NCBI GenBank assembly: GCA_964406445.1
Contig: CAYORU010000006.1
Coordinates: forward strand, 84,738 to 148,737
Reading direction: 5' to 3'
Source of the DNA: SG8-30 sp964406445
Lineage (GTDB): Bacteria; Pseudomonadota; Gammaproteobacteria; Steroidobacterales; Steroidobacteraceae
Length of the DNA stretch: 64,000 nucleotides
Within the stretch, counting starts at the first letter, position 1; each line of letters opens with the position of its first letter. A program made the translations under genes and the position numbers. The notes beneath the pieces were generated by a model. It was not told where the DNA came from. It made no database searches and saw nothing but the letters and a program-made list of their open reading frames with translations. Positions 25,411 through 34,844 of this stretch are shown piece by piece.

Positions 25411-27300
25411 TTGAAGGACTACGACGTCATCGTCATCGGCGGCGGCCATGCCGGCACCGAGGCGGCGCTCGCCGCGGCGCGGCTGGGTGCGCACACCCTG
25501 CTCGTGACCCAGAGCATCGAGGCGCTCGGCCAGATGAGCTGCAACCCGGCCATCGGCGGGATCGGCAAGGGCCACCTCGTGCGCGAGATCGACGCGCTCG
25601 GCGGCGCCATGGCGCGGGCCGCGGACCTGGCCGGCATCCAGTTCCGCACGCTGAACGCCAGCAAGGGCCCGGCGGTGCGCGCGACCCGCGCGCAGGCCGA
25701 CCGCCAGCTCTACCGGCGCGCGATCCGCGCGATGCTCGAGTCGCAGCCGGGCCTGGAGTTGTTCCAGCAGGAGGTCGCCGACATCGTCGTCGAGGGCGGC
25801 CGGGCGCGCCGCGTCGTCACCCGCTCCGGCGTCGCCTTCGCCGCGCGCAGCGTGGTGCTGACCGCCGGCACCTTCCTCGCCGGGCGCATCCACGTGGGCC
25901 TCGACAGCCACGCGGGCGGCCGCGCCGGCGACCCCGCCTCCGACCGGCTGTCCGCGCGCCTGCGCGAGCTGCCGCTGCGGGTCGGCCGGCTCAAGACCGG
26001 CACGCCGCCGCGCCTCGACGGACGCACGCTCGACTACTCGGTGATGCGCGAGCAGCCGGGCGACGAGCCGCGGCCCGTGTTCTCCTTCCTCGGCCGCGAC
26101 TCGGACCACCCGCGGCAGCTGCCCTGCCACATCACCGCGACCAACGAGCGCACCCACGAGATCATCCGCGCGGCGACCGACCGCTCGCCGATGTTCACCG
26201 GCGTCATCGAGGGCGTGGGCCCGCGCTACTGTCCCTCCGTCGAGGACAAGGTCGTGCGCTTCGCCGAGCGCGGCGCGCACCAGGTGTTCGTCGAGCCCGA
26301 GGGCCTCGACACGCGCGAGGTCTACCCGAACGGCATCTCGACCAGCCTGCCCTACGACGTGCAGCTGGAGTTCGTCCGGAGCATCCGCGGCTTCGAGCGC
26401 GCCCACGTCACGCGGCCGGGCTATGCCATCGAGTACGACTACTTCGACCCGCGCGACCTGCACTACAGCCTCGAGTCGCGCCACGTCGCCGGGCTGTGGT
26501 TCGCCGGCCAGGTCAACGGCACGACCGGCTACGAGGAGGCCGCGGCGCAGGGCCTGCTCGCGGGCATCAACGCGGCGCTCGCGGCGCGCGGCGCCGCGCC
26601 CTGGTGGCCGGCGCGCGACGAGGCCTACCTCGGCGTGCTGCTCGACGACCTGATCTGCCGAGGCGTCACCGAGCCCTACCGCATGTTCACCAGCCGGGCC
26701 GAGCACCGGCTGCTGCTGCGCGAGGACAACGCGGACCTGCGCCTCACGCCGAAGGGCCGGGAGCTGGGCCTCGTCGACGACGCGCGATGGGCGTTCTTCT
26801 GCGCCAAGCGCGAGGCCACCGGGCGCGAGCTCGCGCGCCTCGGCGACCGTGTCGTCCGTCCCGGCGACCTCGCCGGCGAGGTCGCCGGGCGCGTGCTCGG
26901 CGGGCCGCTCGGGCGCGAGCAGCGCGCGCTCGAGCTGCTGCGGCGCCCGGGCGTCGACTACGAGGCGCTGTGCTCGCTGCCCGTCGTCGGGCCGCCGGAG
27001 TTCCTCGAGGATCCGCGGCTCGCCGGACAGGTCGCGCTGCAGGTGGACGTGCAGGCGAAGTACGCGGGGTACATCGAGCGCCAGCAGGTCGAGATCGAGC
27101 GGCAGCGGCGCAGCGAAGGGCTGCCGCTGCCGGCCGACCTGGACTACGGGCAGGTCGCGGGGCTTTCGAACGAGGCGCGCGAGCGGCTCGTCGCCGCGCG
27201 TCCGCTGTCCGTCGGCCAGGCGGCACGCCTGCCGGGCATCACGCCTGCCACGATCTCGCTGCTGCTCATCCACCTGAAGAAGCGGTCGCGGGCCGCCTGA
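25411..27300 (+). CDS. mnmG: tRNA-U34 carboxymethylaminomethyl modification enzyme MnmG
   Basis: MnmG is the FAD/NADH partner of MnmE in wobble-uridine modification. The product shows the FAD motif VIVIGGGHAGTEAALAAARLG, SCNPAIGGIGKGHLVREIDALGG, PRYCPSVEDKVVRF and the C-terminal helical domain ending LIHLKKRS. The start is ambiguous: the TTG at 25411 gives 629 residues, the E. coli length, and lies about 20 nt downstream of a TAGAAT -10 candidate (25377-25382). The in-frame ATG at 25381 and GTG at 25393 would add 10 or 6 residues without a ribosome-binding site. It stands apart from mnmE. Confidence 0.95.
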   Translation: MKDYDVIVIGGGHAGTEAALAAARLGAHTLLVTQSIEALGQMSCNPAIGGIGKGHLVREIDALGGAMARAADLAGIQFRTLNASKGPAVRATRAQADRQLYRRAIRAMLESQPGLELFQQEVADIVVEGGRARRVVTRSGVAFAARSVVLTAGTFLAGRIHVGLDSHAGGRAGDPASDRLSARLRELPLRVGRLKTGTPPRLDGRTLDYSVMREQPGDEPRPVFSFLGRDSDHPRQLPCHITATNERTHEIIRAATDRSPMFTGVIEGVGPRYCPSVEDKVVRFAERGAHQVFVEPEGLDTREVYPNGISTSLPYDVQLEFVRSIRGFERAHVTRPGYAIEYDYFDPRDLHYSLESRHVAGLWFAGQVNGTTGYEEAAAQGLLAGINAALAARGAAPWWPARDEAYLGVLLDDLICRGVTEPYRMFTSRAEHRLLLREDNADLRLTPKGRELGLVDDARWAFFCAKREATGRELARLGDRVVRPGDLAGEVAGRVLGGPLGREQRALELLRRPGVDYEALCSLPVVGPPEFLEDPRLAGQVALQVDVQAKYAGYIERQQVEIERQRRSEGLPLPADLDYGQVAGLSNEARERLVAARPLSVGQAARLPGITPATISLLLIHLKKRSRAA

Positions 27301-27323
27301 CGGTCCGCAGGGGGACAGGCACC

Positions 27324-28289
27324 ATGAGGAAGATCCTTGCGCCCTTGCTCGCAGCGGCGACGCTCGCGGCGACGGCGACGGCGACGGCGACGGCCGCCGC
27401 CGCCACGGCGCTCGACGACTACCTGCGGCTGCAGCTCGGCAGCTGGACCTCTGAATCGCAGGCGGCGCTGGACCAGCGCTACGGCACCGCGGTGTGGCAC
27501 CTCGCGGAGATCTGGCGGGACCCGGCCTCGGCGGAGCGCTGGATCTACGCCGAGAGCTGGATGAAAGGCGCCGGGCAGCCCTATATGCAGCGCGTCACGC
27601 AGCTGACCCTGCAACCTGACGGCTCGATCCTCGCGCGCCGCTACGCGATTCCGGAGCCGGCGCGCTTCGTCGGCGCCTGGCGCGAGCCGGAGCGGTTCAC
27701 GGCGCTCGCGCCGGCGGAGCTCGAGGAGCTCGCCGGCTGCGAGGTGACGCTGGTGCGGGCTGGCCGCGACCGCTTCGAGGGCGGCACGCAGGCTGCACGC
27801 TGCGCGAACGGCTACAAGGGCGCGGCCTACGCGGTCTCGCAGTCGCTGCTCACTCCGACCGAGATGACCAACTGGGACCGTGGCTTCGCGGCGGATGGCG
27901 AGCTGCGCTGGGGCCCGGCGACCGGCGGCTACAGGTTCCGGCGCGTGGACGAGGTGAACGCCTGCGCGAAGCCCGTGCGCCTGCTGGTCTTCGGCGAGAT
28001 CGACGATCGTGGCGCGTTCGCGGGCTACGCGCGCGCGCTCGCCGCGTCCGGGCTCTACGCCCGCTTCGGCGGCGAATACGAGGCCATCACGCCGGCGGCA
28101 GCGGTGCTGGAGGGCGACCCGCCCCCGAAGCGCGGCGTGGTGATCTCCCGCTGGCCCTGCCTCGCGGCGGTGCAGGCGTTCTGGGACTCGCCCGAGTACC
28201 GCGAGATCGTCAAGCTGCGCGAGGGCAACTCGCGCTTCGAGGTGCTGGTGCTGCCGACGCCGCCGGTGCCCGCGCCCACCCGGCCCTGA
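27324..28289 (+). CDS. CpcT/CpeT-like protein fused to a DUF1330-type domain
   Basis: The 321-residue product has a signal peptide (about 1-33) containing four tandem GGCGAC units at DNA level (27368-27391), then a CpcT/CpeT-like domain (about 35-205, with WHLAEIWRDPASAERWIYAESW and LEELAGCEVTLVR). The C-terminal ferredoxin-like DUF1330 domain (about 225-310) contains RLLVFGEIDDRGAFAGYARAL and SPEYREIVKLREGNSRFEV. CpcT proteins attach bilins in cyanobacteria; in heterotrophs their ligand is unknown. The ATG is preceded by AGGGGGACAGGCACC, which serves as the ribosome-binding site. Confidence 0.8.
   Translation: MRKILAPLLAAATLAATATATATAAAATALDDYLRLQLGSWTSESQAALDQRYGTAVWHLAEIWRDPASAERWIYAESWMKGAGQPYMQRVTQLTLQPDGSILARRYAIPEPARFVGAWREPERFTALAPAELEELAGCEVTLVRAGRDRFEGGTQAARCANGYKGAAYAVSQSLLTPTEMTNWDRGFAADGELRWGPATGGYRFRRVDEVNACAKPVRLLVFGEIDDRGAFAGYARALAASGLYARFGGEYEAITPAAAVLEGDPPPKRGVVISRWPCLAAVQAFWDSPEYREIVKLREGNSRFEVLVLPTPPVPAPTRP
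27368..27391 (+). repeat. Tandem hexamer (GGCGAC)x4 in a signal-peptide region
   Basis: Four perfect GGCGAC units encode Ala-Thr repeats in the hydrophobic part of the CpcT-like signal peptide. Gain or loss of units would keep the frame and change only the length of the signal's hydrophobic core. Confidence 0.85.
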
Positions 28290-28309
28290 CCTCGAGCGGA
28301 GACACACGC

Positions 28310-28942
28310 ATGTACACCCTCTACTACGCTCCCGGGGCCGCGAGCCTCGCCGTGCACTGGATGTTGATCGAGATCGGCGCGCCGTTCGAGCTCGCGAAGG
28401 TCGACCTCTCGGCCGGCGAGCAGCGCAAGCCGGAGTTCCTGGCGATCAACCCGAACGGCGTGGTGCCCGCGCTCGTGATCGACGGCAGGCCGGCGGCGGA
28501 ATGCGCCGCCCTGCTGCTGCTCCTCGCCGAGCGCCACCCCGAGAGCGGCCTCGCGCCGCCGGCGGGCTCGCCGGCGCGCCTGCCCTACCTGCAGTGGATG
28601 GCGCACCTCACCAACACGGTCCAGCCGGCGTTCCGGCAATGGTTCTTCGCCGCGGGCCCGGCCGGCGAGGAGAACGCGGAGCGCGTGAAGGCGAGCACGC
28701 GGCTGCTGATCGAGGCCGGCTGGGACCGGGTCGATGCCTGGCTCGCGTCGAACGGTCCCTACATGGCCGGCGATCGCGTCACCGCCACCGACTTCATGGC
28801 GACCATGCTGATGCGCTGGTCGCGCAACATGCCGAAGCCGGCGACCGCCTGGCCCGCGATCGCCGGCTACGTCGCGCGGATGAAGGGCAGGCCGTCCTTC
28901 AAGCGGCTCTACGAGGCCGAGGGCCTGACCGAGTGGGCCTGA
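28310..28942 (+). CDS. Glutathione S-transferase family protein
   Basis: The 210-residue product has the N-terminal thioredoxin-like domain (YYAPGAASLAVHWMLIEIGA, with the cis-Pro block NPNGVVPALVIDG and the glutathione-contacting AECAALLLLL) and an all-helical C-terminal domain (from about 90). The start resembles beta-class bacterial GSTs, with Ala-Ser in the catalytic loop. It may be cotranscribed with the peptide-binding protein 5 bp downstream. The substrate is unknown. Confidence 0.9.
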   Translation: MYTLYYAPGAASLAVHWMLIEIGAPFELAKVDLSAGEQRKPEFLAINPNGVVPALVIDGRPAAECAALLLLLAERHPESGLAPPAGSPARLPYLQWMAHLTNTVQPAFRQWFFAAGPAGEENAERVKASTRLLIEAGWDRVDAWLASNGPYMAGDRVTATDFMATMLMRWSRNMPKPATAWPAIAGYVARMKGRPSFKRLYEAEGLTEWA

Positions 28943-28946
28943 GCTG

Positions 28947-30614
28947 ATGCGGCGGGCACGCTGGACCGGCGCGGCGCCGATGACGCCGGGCCGGCGGCTC
29001 GCGGTGGTCGCGGTGTTCGCGCTCGTCGGCGCCGCGTTCTGGGCGCTGCAGGTCGCGAATCTCGGCGGCGCCGGCGACGCGGGCCTGCCGCCGCCACAGC
29101 TGCTGCGCCTCGAGCGCGGCAACGGCTCCGAGCCCGATTCGCTCGACCCGCAGCTCGCGCGCATGGAGTCCTCGCTCACCATCCTGCGCGACGCCTACGA
29201 GGGCCTGACCGCCGTCGCCCCCGACGGCGGCGTCGCGGCCGGCGTCGCGGAATCCTGGACCGTGGACGACGGCGGGCGGCGCTACACCTTCCGCCTGCGC
29301 CCGGCGGCGCGCTGGTCGGGCGGCGATCCGGTCACCGCGGCGGATTTCGTCGCGGCCTGGCGGCGGCTGGTCGACCCCGCCACGGCCTCGCAGTACGCCG
29401 CCATGCTCGAGCCCGTCGCCGGCGCGCGAGCCATCCTCGCCGGCCGGGCGCCGGCCTCGGCGCTCGGCGTCGCGGCGCCCGACGAGCGCACGCTGGTCGT
29501 GACGCTCGAGGCGCCGACGGCGCATTTTCTCTCGCTGCTGTCGCACCCGAGCACTTTTCCCGTGCACCGGCCCACGCTCGCCGCGCGCGGCGCGGATTTC
29601 GCGCGCCCGGGCATCGCGGTCACCAACGGCGCGTTCCTGCCCTACGAATGGCAGGTCGGCTCGCACGTCAGTGCCCGGCGCAACCTCGAGTACCGCGACG
29701 CCGCGTCCGTCGCGCTCGACGCGGTCCGCTATCACCACGTGTCCGACCCGGTGGTCGAGCTGACCCGCTTCCGCGGCGGTGAGCTCGACGTCACCTACAC
29801 GCTGCCGCCCGGCGAGGCGGCGCGCCGGCTGAAGGCGGGCGGCCTGGGCCTGCACGTGGCGCCGCAGCTCGGCGTCTACTACTACGGACTCGCGCTCGAC
29901 CGGCCACCGTTCGACGCGGGGCCGGCGATCCGCCGGGCGCTCGCGATGGCGATCGACCGGCGCATCCTGGCGGAGCGCGTGCTCGGCGACGGCGAGATCC
30001 CGGCCTGGGGCTGGGTGCCGCCGGGCGTTGCGGGCTACGAGCCGGCGCGCTTCGATTGGGCCGGCTGGTCCGACGAGCAGAGACTGGCGGAGGCGCGCCG
30101 GCTGTACCGCGAGGCCGGCTACTCGGCCGAGCGGCCGCTGTCCTTCGAGCTGCGCTTCAACAAGAGCCCGCTGCACGACCGGCTCGCCATCGCGGTCGCG
30201 GCGATGTGGAAGGAGGCCCTCGGCGTCGAGACGCGCCTCGTGGCCGAGGAATTCAGGGTGCTGCGCCACAGCATCGACGCGCGCAACGTGCAGGCGTTCC
30301 GCGGCAGCTGGGTGGCCGACTACAACGACGCGCATTCCTTCCTGCAGGTGCTGGAGGGAGGCTTCGGCATCAACCTGCCGCGCTATGCGAGCGCGGAGTA
30401 CGACGCGCTGCTTGCCCGCTCGCGCGCCGAGACGGATCCGGTGACCCGCGCCAGGCTGCTGGCCGAGGCGGAGCGGGTGATGCTCGGCGACGTACCGCTC
30501 ATTCCGCTGTTCTTCTACGTCTCCAAGAAGCTGGTCGCGGAGCGCGTCGGGGGCTGGTACGACAACCCGATGAACGTGACCTACAGCAAGGACCTGGCGC
30601 TGAAAGGGCCGTGA
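28947..30614 (+). CDS. Peptide/oligopeptide ABC transporter substrate-binding protein
   Basis: The 555-residue product is a family-5 extracellular solute-binding protein. It has an N-terminal membrane segment (LAVVAVFALVGAAFWALQV), the signature LRLERGNGSEPDSLDPQLARM, then YTFRLRPAARWSGGDPVTAADFVAAWRR-like sequence and DVPLIPLFFYVSKKLV near the end. No permease or ATPase genes are adjacent, so it must work with a transporter elsewhere or serve another role. An in-frame ATG at 28980 is an alternative start. Confidence 0.9.
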   Translation: MRRARWTGAAPMTPGRRLAVVAVFALVGAAFWALQVANLGGAGDAGLPPPQLLRLERGNGSEPDSLDPQLARMESSLTILRDAYEGLTAVAPDGGVAAGVAESWTVDDGGRRYTFRLRPAARWSGGDPVTAADFVAAWRRLVDPATASQYAAMLEPVAGARAILAGRAPASALGVAAPDERTLVVTLEAPTAHFLSLLSHPSTFPVHRPTLAARGADFARPGIAVTNGAFLPYEWQVGSHVSARRNLEYRDAASVALDAVRYHHVSDPVVELTRFRGGELDVTYTLPPGEAARRLKAGGLGLHVAPQLGVYYYGLALDRPPFDAGPAIRRALAMAIDRRILAERVLGDGEIPAWGWVPPGVAGYEPARFDWAGWSDEQRLAEARRLYREAGYSAERPLSFELRFNKSPLHDRLAIAVAAMWKEALGVETRLVAEEFRVLRHSIDARNVQAFRGSWVADYNDAHSFLQVLEGGFGINLPRYASAEYDALLARSRAETDPVTRARLLAEAERVMLGDVPLIPLFFYVSKKLVAERVGGWYDNPMNVTYSKDLALKGP

Positions 30615-30615
30615 C

Positions 30616-32592
30616 TCAGCCCGCGAGCAGCACCGCCTCGGCGTGCTCGAGCGCCTCGGGCGTGCCGTACAGCACCACCACGTCGCCGGGCCGCAGCTTC
30701 ATGTCCGCGTCGGGGTCGCGGCCCACGATCCCGTCGCGGCGCACCGCGGTGAAGGAGACCTCCGCACCCCGGCGGCGCGCCTCGTCGATGCTGCGGTTCG
30801 CCACCCAGGCGCCCGGGGGAATGACCACGGTGTGCAGTTCCTCGCGCAGCGCGTGCGTTTCGTCGATGCGCGCGGCCGTGTCGCTGCGGAACACGCTGCG
30901 CAGCAGGCTGTACCTGTGGCGGCGGATGTCGCCGACCGTCTTGACCACGCGGGACATCGGCACCTCGAGCACCAGCAGGGCATGCGAGACGAGCATCAAC
31001 GAGGCCTCGAAGGTCTCGGGGATGACCTCGGTCGCGCCGGCGGCGAGCAGCCGCTCGAGGTGGGTGTCGTCCGCCGTGCGCACCAGGAGCGGCACGTCCT
31101 GGCGGACCTGCCGCACGGCTCGCACGATCTCGAGCGCCCGCCCGGGGTCGGCGAAGGTGACGACCACGGCGCTCGCCTGCGCGAGGCCTACGGACTCGAG
31201 CATCTCCGCCTCGGCGGCGTCGCCGTAGATCACCGGGTCGCCGGCCTCGCGGGCCGTCCGCACCCGGAACGGGTCCAGGTCCATCGCGAGGTACTCGAAG
31301 CCCTGGGCGTCGAGCACGCGCGCCACGTTCTGGCCGACGCGGCCGTAGCCGCAGAGGATCACGTGCGCACGCCTCGCGAGCGCCTCGGTGGCCGCGTCGG
31401 AGGACCGCTCGGGCCGGCCGGGCGGCGCCTTCTCCCGCAGGATGAAGCGGGCGAGCGCCTTGTTCTTGCGGATGATCAGCGGCGACAGGACCATGCTCAG
31501 CGTGATCGCGGCCAGCAGCAGCTGGGTGATGTCCTGCGGCAGCAGCCGGTTCTGCAGCAGCAGCGCGATCAGCGCGAAGCCGAACTCGCCGCCCTCCGAG
31601 AGCACGATGCCGGTGCGCGTGGACTTGAACCAGCTGCCCGCGGCGCGGCGCGCGACCAGCGCGACGATCACGGTCTTAAGCACGAGTATCCCGGCCAGCA
31701 GCCCGAGCACCGTGAGCAGCTCGGCCAGGATCAGCCCGAAGTCGAGGCGCATGCCGATGGTCACGAAGAACAGGCCGAGCAGGGTGTCGCGGAACGGCCG
31801 GATGCCGGACTCGACCTGGTAGCGGTACTCGGTCTCGGCCAGCATCATGCCGGCCAGGAAAGCGCCGAGCGCCAGCGACAGCCCGACCGCGTGCGTCGCC
31901 CAGGCGGCCGCCATCGCCACGAACAGCACCGCCACCGTGAACAGCTCGCGGGCCCGCGCCCGGGCGATCTCGTGGAACATCGGCCTGAGCAGCCAGCGCC
32001 CGGCCGCGAGCACGATGGCGAGCGCGGCGGCGCCCTTCAGCGCCGCGAGGCCGACGTCGCGTGGCGCCCAGGTCTCGCCGGCCGCGCCGATCACGCCGGC
32101 GAGCGCGAGGAAGGGCACGAAGGCCAGGTCCTGGAACAGCAGGATGCCGAAGGCGAGGCGGCCGTGCGTGCGGTTCAGCTCCTCCTGCTCGGTCAGCTGC
32201 TGCATCACGATGGCGGTCGAGGACATCGCGACGGCGCCGCCGAGCACCACCGCGACCGCCGCCGGCGCGCCGAGCCACCAGGCGATCGCGCCGAAGGCCG
32301 CGGCGGTGACCGCGACCTGGGCGCCTCCGACGACGAACACCTCCTGCCGCATGGCCACCATGCGCGTGAATGAGAACTCGAGCCCGAGCGTGAACAGCAG
32401 GAAGGCGACGCCGAACTCGCCGAGGGCGCGCGTGGTCTCGGTGTCCTCGACCCAGCCGAGCGCGTAGGGCCCGAGCAGGCCGCCGACCGCGAGGAAGCCG
32501 AGCACCGGCGGCAGCGCGAAACGCCGCAGCGTGACCACGACCACCAGCGTGGCGGCGAGGAGCAGCAGGATGTCGGGCAGCGTGCTTTCCAA
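30616..32592 (-). CDS. CPA2 family cation:proton antiporter (Kef-type)
   Basis: This is an inner-membrane K+ or Na+/H+ exchanger. The 658-residue product has about 12 membrane helices (1-380) with FLLFTLGLEFSF, SSTAIVMQQL and LSLALGAFLAGMMLAETEYR. A cytosolic TrkA-N domain follows (VILCGYGRVGQNVARVLDAQG), then a TrkA-C domain ending KLRPGDVVVLYGTPEALEHAE. This three-part layout is that of KefB/KefC/YbaL. No glutathione-binding KefF/KefG partner is adjacent. It is convergent with the peptide-binding protein and divergent from the CDGSH gene. Confidence 0.93.
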   Translation of the reverse strand: MESTLPDILLLLAATLVVVVTLRRFALPPVLGFLAVGGLLGPYALGWVEDTETTRALGEFGVAFLLFTLGLEFSFTRMVAMRQEVFVVGGAQVAVTAAAFGAIAWWLGAPAAVAVVLGGAVAMSSTAIVMQQLTEQEELNRTHGRLAFGILLFQDLAFVPFLALAGVIGAAGETWAPRDVGLAALKGAAALAIVLAAGRWLLRPMFHEIARARARELFTVAVLFVAMAAAWATHAVGLSLALGAFLAGMMLAETEYRYQVESGIRPFRDTLLGLFFVTIGMRLDFGLILAELLTVLGLLAGILVLKTVIVALVARRAAGSWFKSTRTGIVLSEGGEFGFALIALLLQNRLLPQDITQLLLAAITLSMVLSPLIIRKNKALARFILREKAPPGRPERSSDAATEALARRAHVILCGYGRVGQNVARVLDAQGFEYLAMDLDPFRVRTAREAGDPVIYGDAAEAEMLESVGLAQASAVVVTFADPGRALEIVRAVRQVRQDVPLLVRTADDTHLERLLAAGATEVIPETFEASLMLVSHALLVLEVPMSRVVKTVGDIRRHRYSLLRSVFRSDTAARIDETHALREELHTVVIPPGAWVANRSIDEARRRGAEVSFTAVRRDGIVGRDPDADMKLRPGDVVVLYGTPEALEHAEAVLLAG

Positions 32593-32699
32593 GGAATCCG
32601 GTCCTCCGGGCGGCTACGGTCGCCTCGCGCTCCCATGATGGTCCCTGCGGGCCCGCCCTGCTAGCATCGTGGCTGCGCGCAGCTCGCGGGAGATACAGC

Positions 32700-32939
32700 A
32701 TGGCGGACCCGGTGGTGGCGGCGAAGGCGCCGATGGGCGTCGACGTCGAGGCGGGCAGGACCTACTGGTGGTGCCGCTGCGGCCGCAGCTCCCGCCAGCC
32801 CTTCTGCGACGGCTCGCACAAGGGCAGCGATCTCGCGCCGCTGCGCTACGACGCCGCGGAGGACGGCAAGGTCTGGTTCTGCTGCTGCAAGCAGACCCGC
32901 CGCGAACCGCTCTGCGACGGCAGCCACAAGCGCCTCTGA
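32700..32939 (+). CDS. CDGSH iron-sulfur domain protein
   Basis: This is a small redox protein with two 2Fe-2S sites of the mitoNEET type (3 Cys, 1 His). The 79-residue product shows both motifs: CRCGRSSRQPFCDGSHKG and CCCKQTRREPLCDGSHKR. GGGAGA lies before the ATG, with a TAGCAT -10 candidate near 32662. It is 16 bp upstream of the STAS-MlaE permease and may be in the same operon, although its function in that context is unclear. Confidence 0.94.
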   Translation: MADPVVAAKAPMGVDVEAGRTYWWCRCGRSSRQPFCDGSHKGSDLAPLRYDAAEDGKVWFCCCKQTRREPLCDGSHKRL

Positions 32940-32955
32940 GGACCGTCCGCCGGCC

Positions 32956-34083
32956 ATGGCGGAGCCGCTCGCCATCGACGACGCAGGGGACCGCAGGCGC
33001 GTGACGCTGAGCGGCCGATGGACCATGGACGGGGTCGACGTCCTGGCGCGGGCGATCGGCCGCGCCGCCGCCGGCGCGCCGCGCGAGGTGGAACTCGACG
33101 CTTCGGGCGTCGAGACCCTCGACCTCACCGGCGCCTGGCTTCTGCACTCCCTCGAGGGACGCCTGGCGCGGGTCGGCGCGGGCGTCGCCTGGCGCGGCGG
33201 GAGGCCGGCGTCTCTCAAGTTCATCGACGAGGTGCTGGCCGGCGGCGCGGAGGAGGCGCCGCGGGAGACGGATCATCTGGCGATCGTGACCGCGCCGCTG
33301 CGCAGCCTCGGCCGGCTCGCGATCGAGTTCCGCCGCGCCGTGCTCGACCACCTCTCGCTGCTCGGCGGCATCGTCGCCTGCTTCGGCCGAGCCTGCCTGC
33401 AGCCTCGGCGCTTCAGGCTGTCCTCGATCGTGCGCCACGTCTGGGACACGGGCGTGACCGCGGTGCCGATCGTCGCCCTGATCGCCTTCCTCATCGCGGT
33501 GATCGTCGCCTACATCGGCGCCCAGCAGCTGCGCGCCTACGGCGGCGAGATCTACGTCGCGGACCTCGTGACGGTCGCCGTGCTGCGCGAGCTCGGCGTG
33601 CTGCTCACCGCGATCATCGTCGCCGGCCGCTCGGGCAGCGCCTTCGCGGCGGAGATCGGCGTCATGCGCCTGAACGACGAGGTGGACGCGCTGCGCGCGA
33701 TCGGGCTCGATCCGGTCGAGGTGCTGGTGCTGCCGCGGGTGCTCGGGCTCGTGATCGCGCTGCCGCTGCTCACGGTGGTCGCCGACGCGATGGGCCTCAC
33801 CGGAGGCGCGCTGCTGACCTGGTCGCTCGTCGACATGACCTTCACGCAGTACTGGGAGCGCGTGAACGACTCGATCGCGCCGACGACCTTCTGGGCAGGC
33901 ATGCTCAAGGCGCCGGTGTTCGCGCTGATGATCGGGCTGGTCGCGACCCTGCGCGGCCTGCAGGTGCGCGAGTCCTCCCGCGAGCTCGGCCGGCTGACCA
34001 CCGTCGCGGTGGTCCAGTCGATCTTCCTCGTGATCCTGGCCGACGCGCTCTTCGCCGTGCTCTACATGGAGATCGACTTCTGA
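32956..34083 (+). CDS. STAS-MlaE fusion permease of a lipid ABC transporter
   Basis: This is the inner-membrane permease of a Mla-type phospholipid transporter. The 375-residue product has an N-terminal STAS domain (about 1-95, LSGRWTMDGVDVLARAI and VELDASGVETLDLTGAWLL), the function supplied by separate MlaB in E. coli. The MlaE core follows (about 110-375) with AYIGAQQLRAYGGEIYVADL, REL(G)VLLTAIIVAGRSGSAF-like and EVDALRAIGLDPVEVLVLPR. Its stop overlaps the ATPase start (TGATG). Confidence 0.95.
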   Translation: MAEPLAIDDAGDRRRVTLSGRWTMDGVDVLARAIGRAAAGAPREVELDASGVETLDLTGAWLLHSLEGRLARVGAGVAWRGGRPASLKFIDEVLAGGAEEAPRETDHLAIVTAPLRSLGRLAIEFRRAVLDHLSLLGGIVACFGRACLQPRRFRLSSIVRHVWDTGVTAVPIVALIAFLIAVIVAYIGAQQLRAYGGEIYVADLVTVAVLRELGVLLTAIIVAGRSGSAFAAEIGVMRLNDEVDALRAIGLDPVEVLVLPRVLGLVIALPLLTVVADAMGLTGGALLTWSLVDMTFTQYWERVNDSIAPTTFWAGMLKAPVFALMIGLVATLRGLQVRESSRELGRLTTVAVVQSIFLVILADALFAVLYMEIDF

Positions 34084-34841
34084 TGGAGCCGGTCATCTCG
34101 GTGCGCGGGGTCCACAACCGCTTCGGCCGGCAGGTCGTGCACGAGGGGCTCGACCTCGAGGTCTTTCCCGGCGAGGTCTTCGGCATCGTCGGGGGCTCCG
34201 GAAGCGGCAAGTCGGTGCTGCTTCGCACCATGCTCGGCCTGCAGCGTCCCCGCGCGGGTTCGGTGCGCATCGAGGGTCGGGAGGTCGTCGGCGCGTCCCC
34301 GCGCGAGCTGCTCGGCGTGAAGCGCCGCTACGGCGTCACCTTCCAGCACGGCGCGCTGTTCAGCTCGCTCACCGTCGCGGAGAACGTCGAGCTGCCGATC
34401 AACGAGTACCACGACCTGCCGCCGGCGACCTGCCGCGAGCTGGCGGACCTGCGCGTCAGGATGGTCGGCCTCCCGGCGGAGGCGGCCGACAAGTATCCCG
34501 CGCAGCTGTCGGGCGGCATGGTCAAGCGCGCCGCGCTGGCTCGCGCCCTTGCGCTCGACCCGGTGCTGCTGTTCCTCGACGAGCCGACCTCCGGGCTCGA
34601 CCCGATCTCCGCGGCGGCCTTCGACCGGCTGGTCCTCTACCTGCAGAAGAGCCTGTCCCTGACCGTGGTGATGATCACCCACGATCTGGACACGATCCAC
34701 CGGACCTGCAATCGCGTCGGGGTGATCGTGGACCGGCGCATGGTGAGCGGGACCCTCGACGAAATCACCCGGCACGAGCATCCTTGGATCCGCGAGTATT
34801 TCCACGGCGAGCGCAGCCGCGCCGCGAAGCGGGCAGGTTGA
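34083..34841 (+). CDS. MlaF-like ABC transporter ATP-binding protein
   Basis: This is the ATPase of the Mla-type system. The 252-residue product has Walker A GGSGSGKSVLLRTML, Q-loop VTFQHGALFSSLTVAENV, signature LSGGMVKRAALARAL (the Met and Lys variant typical of MlaF), Walker B LLFLDEPTSGLDPI and the switch His in MITHDLDTIH. It is followed 3 bp later by the MCE protein. Confidence 0.95.
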   Translation: MEPVISVRGVHNRFGRQVVHEGLDLEVFPGEVFGIVGGSGSGKSVLLRTMLGLQRPRAGSVRIEGREVVGASPRELLGVKRRYGVTFQHGALFSSLTVAENVELPINEYHDLPPATCRELADLRVRMVGLPAEAADKYPAQLSGGMVKRAALARALALDPVLLFLDEPTSGLDPISAAAFDRLVLYLQKSLSLTVVMITHDLDTIHRTCNRVGVIVDRRMVSGTLDEITRHEHPWIREYFHGERSRAAKRAG

Positions 34842-34844
34842 GCG

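Noticed and set aside
23113..27273. A 1386-codon minus-strand frame across the mnmG region
   Set aside because: Only its last 243 codons are real (the ABC ATPase). The rest is antisense to mnmG and out of frame with the hydrolase.
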